From the NCBI GenBank assembly GCA_021801925.1, contig JAKABH010000011.1:1-33052 (forward strand): DNA of 33,052 nt, given 5' to 3'. The notes beneath the pieces were generated by a model, which ran no database searches, was not told the origin of the DNA, and worked only from the letters and a program-made list of their open reading frames with translations. Within the stretch, counting starts at the first letter, position 1; each line of letters starts with the position of its first letter. This document shows, piece by piece, positions 1 to 6,161 of this stretch. Both the position numbers and the translations under genes were made by a program. Origin of the DNA: Thermoplasmata archaeon (GTDB lineage Archaea; Thermoplasmatota; Thermoplasmata; Lutacidiplasmatales; UBA184).

Positions 1-1
1 C

Positions 2-115
2 GCCGCCATTCGAACCGTGAGCAACCCGTCGGAATTTCAGAGGATCACCGACCCCGCCGTCGAAACCATCTGGCGCCGGACCGACGGATCCACGCTCCGA
101 AGGCCGTCCGCGTGA
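2..115 (+). CDS. C-terminal end of an unrecognised protein (partial)
   Basis: The frame beginning at base 2 is open from the window edge to a TGA at 113-115 and gives 37 residues, including the stretch NPSEFQRITDPAVETIWRR. It is called because its third codon positions are nearly all G or C, as in the other genes here, whereas the other two frames read as arginine- and proline-rich noise. The start lies outside the window. I do not recognise the family, and nothing in the fragment suggests a domain. Confidence 0.5.
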   Translation, partial: AAIRTVSNPSEFQRITDPAVETIWRRTDGSTLRRPSA

Positions 116-353
116 CGGGGCGCCGGTCCGCACGACGGGCCCGCGACGGTTCGGTCCGGAGCCGATCGGCGAGGAGGTGCGGGCCGTCCGACCTACCGTC
201 GCACTCCTCGAGCCAACCACGGAGAGCCGACCGTAGCGCCGGGGCGAACTCCCCCTCCCGCTCGTGGCGAGCGCGAGAGATCGAGCCCCCACGGGCTCGG
301 GACGAGGCTTAAGTACGGGTGCCCGACGTAATGGCAGCGGGTCGGGCGATCTC
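116..353. other. Gene-free stretch with hairpin and promoter
   Basis: No frame here has the codon use of a gene. It holds a perfect 7-bp inverted repeat (CGAGCCC, loop CCAC, GGGCTCG) at 282-299. This may end transcription of the upstream gene. A TATA-like box follows at 308-315. Confidence 0.4.
308..315 (+). promoter_or_regulatory. TATA-like box (CTTAAGTA)
   Basis: An AT-rich octamer in very GC-rich surroundings. Transcription would start near 335-340, leaving a leader of about 15 bases before the GTG at 354. Confidence 0.5.
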
Positions 354-647
354 GTGCACAGTTACATCGATCTCTACTTTTCGCCCGAGGGGTCGTCGCC
401 GCTCGAAGTGGCGGAACGGCTCCGGACGAAGGCCGGTCTCGCCTTCGTGATCGGTCCCCACGATCTCGCCTTCGAGTGGCAGACGGTCGAGGAGTTCCGC
501 GCGAGCCTCCATCGCATCCACGACGCGCTCCAGGGCATGGGCGTCACGTACCGCGTCGAAACGGTCCCCGAGGACCCGGCGTTCGTGGAACCGATCCCGT
601 GGCCGCCGCCGCTCCACCGGGGTCATCCGAACCACCCCGGGTACTAG
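354..647 (+). CDS. Small hypothetical protein, 97 aa
   Basis: I do not recognise the family. The GTG at 354 is preferred as start because the residues encoded further upstream in this frame are low-complexity and lie across the promoter box at 308-315. The product is a compact alpha/beta-looking protein with no signal peptide or membrane segment: a hydrophobic N-terminus (HSYIDLYFSPEGSSP), a central helix (FRASLHRIHDALQGMG), then a strand and a proline- and histidine-rich tail (PIPWPPPLHRGHPNHPGY). Third codon positions are strongly G/C. It appears monocistronic; the next gene on this strand begins beyond 1300 and an ORB-like element follows the stop. Probably cytosolic; function unknown. Confidence 0.6.
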   Translation: MHSYIDLYFSPEGSSPLEVAERLRTKAGLAFVIGPHDLAFEWQTVEEFRASLHRIHDALQGMGVTYRVETVPEDPAFVEPIPWPPPLHRGHPNHPGY

Positions 648-689
648 CCCGGTCCCGTCCGGTTCGCCGGGAGGGGAGAGGGACCCCCA

Positions 690-709
690 CCCCCCCATTT
701 CCACTGGAA
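690..709 (-). promoter_or_regulatory. ORB-like element 1 (candidate Orc1/Cdc6 site)
   Basis: On the minus strand the sequence is TTCCAGTGGAAATGGGGGGG, followed by TGGGGG. It is a near-palindromic core (TTCCA-G-TGGAA) with an adjoining G-string, the architecture known for archaeal origin recognition boxes. It matches element 2 at 1280-1299 in inverted orientation with only about three differences over the shared core and G-string. The assignment rests on resemblance to the published ORB pattern and is not tested. Confidence 0.5.
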
Positions 710-720
710 CCGGTCGCGCC

Positions 721-1176
721 CTACCAACCTTCCCGTGCGGGATCGACCCCGTCCGCCTCGAGCGCGGTCCGGACCGGGGCGGGGATCGGCTTCTTGGCGT
801 TCGCCGCGTAGTCGTACGTCACGACGACGGTCCGGCCCCGGGCGACGACGGTCCCGGGGTCGTCGACCGACGAGAAACGGTAGAGCAGGGCAAAGCTCGT
901 GCGACCCGGTGGTCGGGCCGGCGCGACCTCCCCGAGCAGTTCGGTGCCGTAGCGGACCGGGGCCAGGTAGCGGCAGGTCGCCTCGGCGACGATGATGTCG
1001 AGACCGGACGGGTCCGCGGCGCCGCAGAGCGGGAGGTAGTAGTCGCAGCGGAGCGTCTCCATGAACGGAAAGTAGGCGGCGTGGTTGAGGTGGTTCAGCA
1101 CGTCGACGTCGTGGTACTGGATGTAGAACCGACGGCGGACGCGCCACGGTTCGGTCGCGGGAGCGGCTGCGGGCAC
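721..1176 (-). CDS. Hotdog-fold acyl-CoA thioesterase (4HBT/YbgC type)
   Basis: Likely hydrolyses an acyl-CoA or acyl-carrier thioester in the cytosol; the substrate cannot be told. The 151-residue length fits single-domain 4HBT proteins. The family's N-terminal signature is present at residues 20-41 (QYHDVDVLNHLNHAAYFPFM), with the acidic and Asn/His residues that line the active site, followed by the long hotdog helix and the strands CRYLAPVRYGTELLGEV and TVVVTYDY. A GTG at 1174-1176 is chosen because a TATA box (1199-1207) lies about 26 bases upstream, making a leaderless transcript; a longer reading from 1278 would run through the promoter and is low-complexity. The gene sits exactly between the two inverted ORB-like elements. 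Confidence 0.85.
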   Translation of the reverse strand: MPAAAPATEPWRVRRRFYIQYHDVDVLNHLNHAAYFPFMETLRCDYYLPLCGAADPSGLDIIVAEATCRYLAPVRYGTELLGEVAPARPPGRTSFALLYRFSSVDDPGTVVARGRTVVVTYDYAANAKKPIPAPVRTALEADGVDPAREGW

Positions 1177-1198
1177 GCTCGCGCGACGGCCTCGTTCC

Positions 1199-1207
1199 CT
1201 ATATGGG
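1199..1207 (-). promoter_or_regulatory. TATA box of the thioesterase gene, possibly bidirectional
   Basis: CCTATATGG is almost symmetric. It is centred about 26 bases from the thioesterase GTG at 1176. It is the only clear AT-rich box upstream of the divergent glyA, about 125 bases from that ATG, so it might serve both directions. Confidence 0.6.
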
Positions 1208-1279
1208 TTCGACGGGTTCCCCCGCCACCGGCCGGTCGGGGCCGGACGAGGGATCGATGTCGGGGTCGGGTCCGCCAAG

Positions 1280-1299
1280 TTCCACTGGAAACGGAGGGG
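1280..1299 (+). promoter_or_regulatory. ORB-like element 2 (candidate Orc1/Cdc6 site)
   Basis: TTCCACTGGAAACGGAGGGG followed by TGGGGGGG. The dyad core and G-string agree closely with the archaeal ORB pattern. The G-strings of the two elements point away from each other and the dyads face the interval between them. It lies about 30 bases before the glyA start. Confidence 0.6.
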
Positions 1300-1328
1300 T
1301 GGGGGGGTCTCCCCCCGCCGCGGGGGAG

Positions 1329-2621
1329 ATGGCGCGGACGGTCGCGGCGCTGCGCGCGACGGTCCGGCACCACTCCGCCCGCTTCGAGCGGGCGATCCCG
1401 CTGATCGCGAGCGAGAACCTCCTCTCCCCGTATGCGAAGGAGATGCTGATCAGCGACCTCCATTCCCGCTACGCCGAGGGGCTCCCCGGGGAGCGGTACT
1501 ACGAGGGGAACGAGGATGTCGACACGATCGAACGGGTGACCCTCGACCTCGCCCGGCGGCTCTTCCGCTGCTCGTTCGCCGACGTCCGGCCGATCTCGGG
1601 GACGGTCGCGAACCTGGCGGTCCTCAAGGCGCTCACCGAGCCCGGCGACCTGGTCGGGACGAGCCGGCTCGCCGACGGAGCGCACATCTCGAGCGCCGGT
1701 TTCGGCGCCTTCGGCCTCCGGGGGGTGAAGCCGGTCTACTACGCCTGGGACCCCGAGCGGATGACGATCGACGTCCCCCGGACCCGGGAGATCCTCCGCG
1801 CGGTCCGGCCGAAGACGTGCCTCTTCGGCCTCTCGCTGTTCCTCTTCCCGATGCCGATCGACGAGCTCCGGCCGACGCTCGAGGAGATCGGCGCCCGCGG
1901 CTGGTACGACGGGGCGCACGTCTTGGGCCTCATCGCCGGCGGCGAGTTCCAGGACCCGCTGAGGGAGGGGTGCACCGTCCTCTCCGCCTCGACGCACAAG
2001 ACCCTCCCGGGCCCCCAGCACGGGATCCTGCTGGCGGAGGGGGCCGATCCGGCGCTGGCGAAGAAGCTCGAGAGCGGGGCGTTCCCGGGCGTCACGAGCA
2101 ACCACCACCTCCACGCGATGGCGGCGCTCGCGGTGAGCCTCGCCGAGCATCTCGAGTTCGGGCGGGAGTATGCGCGGGCGACCGTCCGCAACGCCCGGGC
2201 GCTCGCCCAGGCGCTCCACGACCGCGGCTTCGACGTCCTCGCCGCCGACCTGGGCTTCACCCGCTCCCACACGATCGCGGTCCGCGTCGAGCGGGAGGGG
2301 GGCGGCGAGGCGGTCGCCCGCCGGCTCGCGGAGGTCGGGGTGATCACGAACAAGAACCTCCTGCCGGGGGATACGAGCCCGAAGCACCCGGGCGGGATCC
2401 GGATCGGTACGCCCGAGGTGACCCGCGTCGGCATGGGGGAGCGGGAGATGGTCCGCCTCGCCGAGATCCTGGACGGCTTCCTCCACCGGGGCCGCGCGGC
2501 GGAGACGGTCGCCCGGGAGGTCGCCGAGCTCAAGGCCGGGTTCACGACCCTGCGCTTCTGCTTCGGCGCCGGCGAGGCGGCCTACCGGTACTACGACCTC
2601 GTCGGGCGGGACCCGGCCTGA
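1329..2621 (+). CDS. glyA: Serine hydroxymethyltransferase
   Basis: PLP enzyme that interconverts serine and glycine with transfer of a one-carbon unit to a pterin carrier. The 430-residue length is typical. Visible signatures: IPLIASENLLSP (24-35), RYAEGLPGERYYEGNEDVD (48-66), the PLP-contacting YDGAHVLG (193-200; Asp194, His197) and the lysine motif SASTHKTLPGP (219-229), in which Lys224 forms the internal aldimine. The ATG at 1329 is chosen because it gives a family-like N-terminus (MARTVAALRATVRHHSARFE); an earlier in-frame ATG at 1203 lies inside the TATA box and adds a Gly/Ser/Pro-rich stretch that is really the ORB-like element and its flanks. The last 31 bases overlap the convergent surface-protein gene. 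Confidence 0.95.
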   Translation: MARTVAALRATVRHHSARFERAIPLIASENLLSPYAKEMLISDLHSRYAEGLPGERYYEGNEDVDTIERVTLDLARRLFRCSFADVRPISGTVANLAVLKALTEPGDLVGTSRLADGAHISSAGFGAFGLRGVKPVYYAWDPERMTIDVPRTREILRAVRPKTCLFGLSLFLFPMPIDELRPTLEEIGARGWYDGAHVLGLIAGGEFQDPLREGCTVLSASTHKTLPGPQHGILLAEGADPALAKKLESGAFPGVTSNHHLHAMAALAVSLAEHLEFGREYARATVRNARALAQALHDRGFDVLAADLGFTRSHTIAVRVEREGGGEAVARRLAEVGVITNKNLLPGDTSPKHPGGIRIGTPEVTRVGMGEREMVRLAEILDGFLHRGRAAETVAREVAELKAGFTTLRFCFGAGEAAYRYYDLVGRDPA

Positions 2622-5437
2622 TCCGAGCTCCCGTCGTCGTCCCCGCCGGCCGCCTCCCCGTCGTCCTCCAGGAGCGCCGCCCGGGCGGCGGCGGCGCGGT
2701 CGGCCGCGGCCGGATCGACGACGACCCGCGCGGGGCCGTCCGCCCCGTGGGGGAGGCAGAAGCGGGCGACCCCGTCCGGACCGGTCCGGGCCCCGAGCGT
2801 CCCGTCGGCGACGAGCGAGGCGACCCAGTCGGAAACGGCGGTCGGCGGCGCCGACCCCCCGAACGCCGCGTCCAGGGCGGCGAGGTCGGCGACCCCCGCT
2901 TCGGCGACGAGCCGGATCACCCGGTCGCGCCCCTCCACGAACGCGCGCAGCTCCGCCTCCGACATCGTCCCGTCCGGGGGCGGCCGGCGGGCCGCCGCGC
3001 GCCGACGCGCGAGACCGACGGCGACGGCCGCCGCCGCCGCTCCGGCCGCCCCCGCCAGGGCGTAGGGGACGATCGACGACGCCGGGGCGGCCGGCCCGGG
3101 CGGTGCCGCGGGGACGACGAGCGGCCCCACGAGGATCCCGGTGAGGGGGGCGACCAGCTCGAGCACGCCCCCGCCGGCGGTCGGGGCGGAGAAGTTCATC
3201 CAGACGCCGGCGCCGCCGAGGGGACGGGCGACGACCGTCGTGACCCGGTCGTAGGAGACCCCCGGACCGGCAAAGTCGACCTGGACCTCGGCGCCGACCG
3301 CCGGGTTCCCGAACGCGTCGCGGATATGCCAGAACGTCTCGTTGCTCCGGCCGCCGGCGCGCAGGACGTCGGGGTCGTAGGCTTGGAGCGCGGCGAGGTC
3401 GGGCCCGACCGCGACCTTTTCGACCGGCGGGGACGGGACCCCGGGGAGGCCGACCAGCGCGACCGACCAGGTCCCGGCGACGGTCGTGGCGATCGACAGG
3501 TTGAGCGCTCCCAGGCTCCACGCCGCCGCCGGGAGCGCGAAAATGCCCGGAGCGACCGGGGCGAGCGGCCCGGCTCCCGAGGCGTTCACCCACGCCGGCG
3601 TGGGGACCGTCCCGTTCAGCCCGGCGAGCACCACCTCCCCCGGGGCGGCGAACGTCGGCACCGCCGCGCCGGCGCCGTCAACGGCCGCCCAGCCGAGATC
3701 GATCGGCGAGCCGGCCATCGCGCCGGCCGCCGGCGGGTTCTCGGTCGCCCGCACGACCTCCGCCGGATCGTTCCCGACCGAGACCAGCTGGACGCGGGCG
3801 GCGGCGGTCCCCTTCGCGTCGACGACCGCCAGGGAGACGACGATCGGGCCGGGGGACGCGGGGACCCAGAGGGTGGCGACCGTTCCGTCGGCGGCGGCGA
3901 CTCCGGTGGCGATCGGCGCCACAGCTCCCGAGACGTTCCACCAGTACCGGAGCGGCAGGAAGCCGCCCGAGACCGTCGCCGAGAGGAAGCGGGCTGCCCC
4001 CGCGGCCGCCTGCGAGAGGTTCGCGGGGAACGGCCCGAGCGCGAGCGGCGCCGCGATGTCGACCGTGAGCGGCTCGGTCGAGTTCGTCCCGGCGGCGTCT
4101 TGGACCGACGCGAGGGCGCCGAAGGCGCCGGGCGCGTCGTAGACCGGGCCGAACGTCCAGCTCGGGCCGGGGCCGCCGCGGCACGTCGTCGACCCGGCGC
4201 CGGAGGCGAGGCAGGCCCCGACGAACGGGCCGGTGCCGTTCTCGCCGCGGACGGTCACCGTCGCGGGCGACCCGACGTAGCCGTAGGGGGTCGCCGGGGC
4301 GATCGCGACGGTCGGGTCCGGGGCGACCGTGACGTTCGGGAGCGCGGCGGTCGCCGAGGAGTAGCCGTTCGTCACGACGACCGTCGGGGCGGCGATCCCG
4401 CTCGTGGGGTAGGGGATCGTGCCGGTGCACGTCCGCTGCTCGGCCGCCCCGGCCGCGGTCGCCGGGCCGCAGGCGAGCGCGCGGGCGGGGCCGTCAAGAC
4501 CGGGCCGCTCGATAGCGGAGTAGGTATAGCCGGGGGCCCCGGAGAGGGTCACCGAGACGGCGACAAGATCGCCCGCGTCGACCGACGTCCGGTTCTCGTC
4601 GGCGGCGACGATCGCCGTCGCGATCGCCTCCAGCGTCAGGTTCGCGGGCCCGACCGAAAAGGAGGCGGGGCCGCGCGACCAGCGGGCCCCCGCCCACAGC
4701 TCCCCGAACCCCGCCGCGGCGGCGGAGACGTTCACCTCGGGGCCGCCGGGCGGCTGGAGGAACTGCCAGCCGGCGCCGGAGAGGGACCAGTTGAAGGTCG
4801 CGGCGACCGGGCTCACCGATCCGTTCCCCATCAGCGGAACGGCGCGGATCGGCTCCCAGGCGCCCGGGCTCACGACCGCGACCGGCCCGGACGGCAGCAG
4901 CCGGATCCCGCCGAGGTCGGCGACGAAGGCGACCGTGAGGTTCCCCCCGACGATCGAGACGTTCGTCGCGTAGCCGGTCGGGGCGCCGGCGGTCGGGGCG
5001 ACCGCGAACGGGCCGTACGGGCCGGAGAATTGCGTGCAGCGGTCGGTGAACTGGTCGCACGACGACGCGGGGATCGGGAGCGACACCGCGAAGCTTCCGT
5101 TGGCGGCGGTCGTCGCGTTCCCCCCGGTCCCGAGGCAGCTGCGGCTGAGGACGGCGCCGCTCGAGCGGTTGACGACCGTACGGTCGTAGTCGTAGTCGAA
5201 ACCGATCGAGACGTTCCCGCGGCCCGGCGCGGCGGCCCCGCCGCCGTCGACGACGAGGGCGCCGGCGTAGGCGTTCCGCAGCGGCCCTCCCGCGCACGCC
5301 GAGAGCGGGCCGACCGCTCCCCCGACAGCCCCCGCGGGCCGCGCCCCGGCGACGATCCCTCCGGGCGCGGCGCAGAGGAGCGCCACCGCCACCGCGACCC
5401 AGGCGACCGGCGACCCACGGCAGGTGGCGACCGACAT
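2591..5437 (-). CDS. Large Ig/PKD-like surface protein with cytoplasmic C-terminal domain
   Basis: Probable cell-surface protein of 948 residues. A signal peptide occupies about 1-30 (hydrophobic core AWVAVAVALLCAAPGG). A long extracellular part follows, rich in Val, Ala, Gly, Thr and N-glycosylation sequons, with repeated Ig/PKD-like units (for example SAIERPGL...YPTSG and QLVSVGNDP). One membrane helix lies at about 786-810, followed at once by an Arg-rich stop-transfer segment. The roughly 138-residue cytoplasmic tail contains a helical, winged-helix-like domain (RVIRLVAEAGVADLAALDAAF, then PTAVSDWVASLVADGTLGAR) and an acidic end. The ATG at 5437 is chosen because it directly precedes the signal peptide; a TATA-like ATTAAAA lies at 5498-5504. 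The role is unknown; the layout suggests a sensor or adhesin coupled to an intracellular partner. Confidence 0.8.
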   Translation of the reverse strand: MSVATCRGSPVAWVAVAVALLCAAPGGIVAGARPAGAVGGAVGPLSACAGGPLRNAYAGALVVDGGGAAAPGRGNVSIGFDYDYDRTVVNRSSGAVLSRSCLGTGGNATTAANGSFAVSLPIPASSCDQFTDRCTQFSGPYGPFAVAPTAGAPTGYATNVSIVGGNLTVAFVADLGGIRLLPSGPVAVVSPGAWEPIRAVPLMGNGSVSPVAATFNWSLSGAGWQFLQPPGGPEVNVSAAAAGFGELWAGARWSRGPASFSVGPANLTLEAIATAIVAADENRTSVDAGDLVAVSVTLSGAPGYTYSAIERPGLDGPARALACGPATAAGAAEQRTCTGTIPYPTSGIAAPTVVVTNGYSSATAALPNVTVAPDPTVAIAPATPYGYVGSPATVTVRGENGTGPFVGACLASGAGSTTCRGGPGPSWTFGPVYDAPGAFGALASVQDAAGTNSTEPLTVDIAAPLALGPFPANLSQAAAGAARFLSATVSGGFLPLRYWWNVSGAVAPIATGVAAADGTVATLWVPASPGPIVVSLAVVDAKGTAAARVQLVSVGNDPAEVVRATENPPAAGAMAGSPIDLGWAAVDGAGAAVPTFAAPGEVVLAGLNGTVPTPAWVNASGAGPLAPVAPGIFALPAAAWSLGALNLSIATTVAGTWSVALVGLPGVPSPPVEKVAVGPDLAALQAYDPDVLRAGGRSNETFWHIRDAFGNPAVGAEVQVDFAGPGVSYDRVTTVVARPLGGAGVWMNFSAPTAGGGVLELVAPLTGILVGPLVVPAAPPGPAAPASSIVPYALAGAAGAAAAAVAVGLARRRAAARRPPPDGTMSEAELRAFVEGRDRVIRLVAEAGVADLAALDAAFGGSAPPTAVSDWVASLVADGTLGARTGPDGVARFCLPHGADGPARVVVDPAAADRAAAARAALLEDDGEAAGGDDDGSSDQAGSRPTRS

Positions 5438-5497
5438 CCCGGCTCCGCGGGCGGCCCGGCAGGGGCCGACCGGGCCGGTCGAGAGGGAGCCGACGGG

Positions 5498-5504
5498 TTT
5501 TAAT
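5498..5504 (-). promoter_or_regulatory. TATA-like box of the surface-protein gene (ATTAAAA on minus)
   Basis: The only AT-rich run in the 5438-5620 gap. It is about 64 bases from the ATG at 5437, implying a leader of some 35-40 bases, longer than most in this window. Confidence 0.5.
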
Positions 5505-5620
5505 CGTATCGCGACGGCCCGTGCCGGCGAACGCTGCCCGCCCGGCCCCCGGGCGAGGGGGACGGGCCTCGGGGGGCGCCCCGCCGACACGTCGCCCGCC
5601 CCGACCGACGATCCGATCCC

Positions 5621-6139
5621 CTATCCATCCGCCAACGGGAAGCGGTCGATCGGCCGGTGGACCGCCCCGCCGGCTCCGAGCTCGCTCGCCACGAGCCAGA
5701 CCTCCGCGACCTCCACCGACTCCGGCGGCGGCGCGGGAACCTCGCCCGAGAGGACGGCGCGGGCCCGCGCCGCGGAGGGCCGGCCGACGACCCGGAACCA
5801 GGTGAGGTGCGGCGCGAACGGGCGGGGATCGGCGACGGCGCCGGCGCCGACGTCCGCCGACCGGACCGATCCCGCGAGGCGCTCGAGTTCCTCCCGGCCC
5901 CGGGTGATCCCCCGCCAGACGACGCGGGGCCGCTCCGCCGACGGGAACGCCCCGACTCCCTCGAGGGTGAGCGGGAACCGGCGGTGGGCCGCCACCCGCG
6001 GCGGCAGGGCCGCCCGAATCGCGGCGACCGTCTCGGAGCCGATCTCGCCGAGGAAGTGGAGGGTGAGGTGGCCGATCGGCCCCGGGCCGTCGGCCGGCGC
6101 CCCCGCGCGGGGGATCGGGACCGCGACGAACGCCCGCAC
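5621..6139 (-). CDS. thpR: RNA 2',3'-cyclic phosphodiesterase (2'-5' RNA ligase family)
   Basis: 2H-phosphoesterase-superfamily enzyme; members open 2',3'-cyclic phosphates on RNA and can join 2'-5' ends. Both catalytic HxTx motifs are present: His24-Leu-Thr26-Leu in GHLTLHFLGE and His111-Leu-Thr113-Trp in PHLTWFR. The 172-residue length and the opening MRAFVAVPIP are typical of LigT/ThpR proteins. The start is 22 bases downstream of the stop of the ATPase gene, so it is probably the last gene of a leftward three-gene operon. Cytosolic. The operon context is compatible with RNA processing or repair but does not prove it. Confidence 0.92.
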   Translation of the reverse strand: MRAFVAVPIPRAGAPADGPGPIGHLTLHFLGEIGSETVAAIRAALPPRVAAHRRFPLTLEGVGAFPSAERPRVVWRGITRGREELERLAGSVRSADVGAGAVADPRPFAPHLTWFRVVGRPSAARARAVLSGEVPAPPPESVEVAEVWLVASELGAGGAVHRPIDRFPLADG

Positions 6140-6161
6140 GGCCGGGCGACGCCGCGGGGAG

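Noticed and set aside
1203-1328. N-terminal extension of glyA to the ATG at 1203
   Set aside because: It would start inside the TATA box and translate the ORB-like element into low-complexity sequence absent from the enzyme family.
1095-3593. Very long minus-strand open frame across glyA
   Set aside because: Arg/Gly/Pro-rich antisense shadow of glyA and of the surface-protein gene; such frames are common in GC-rich DNA.
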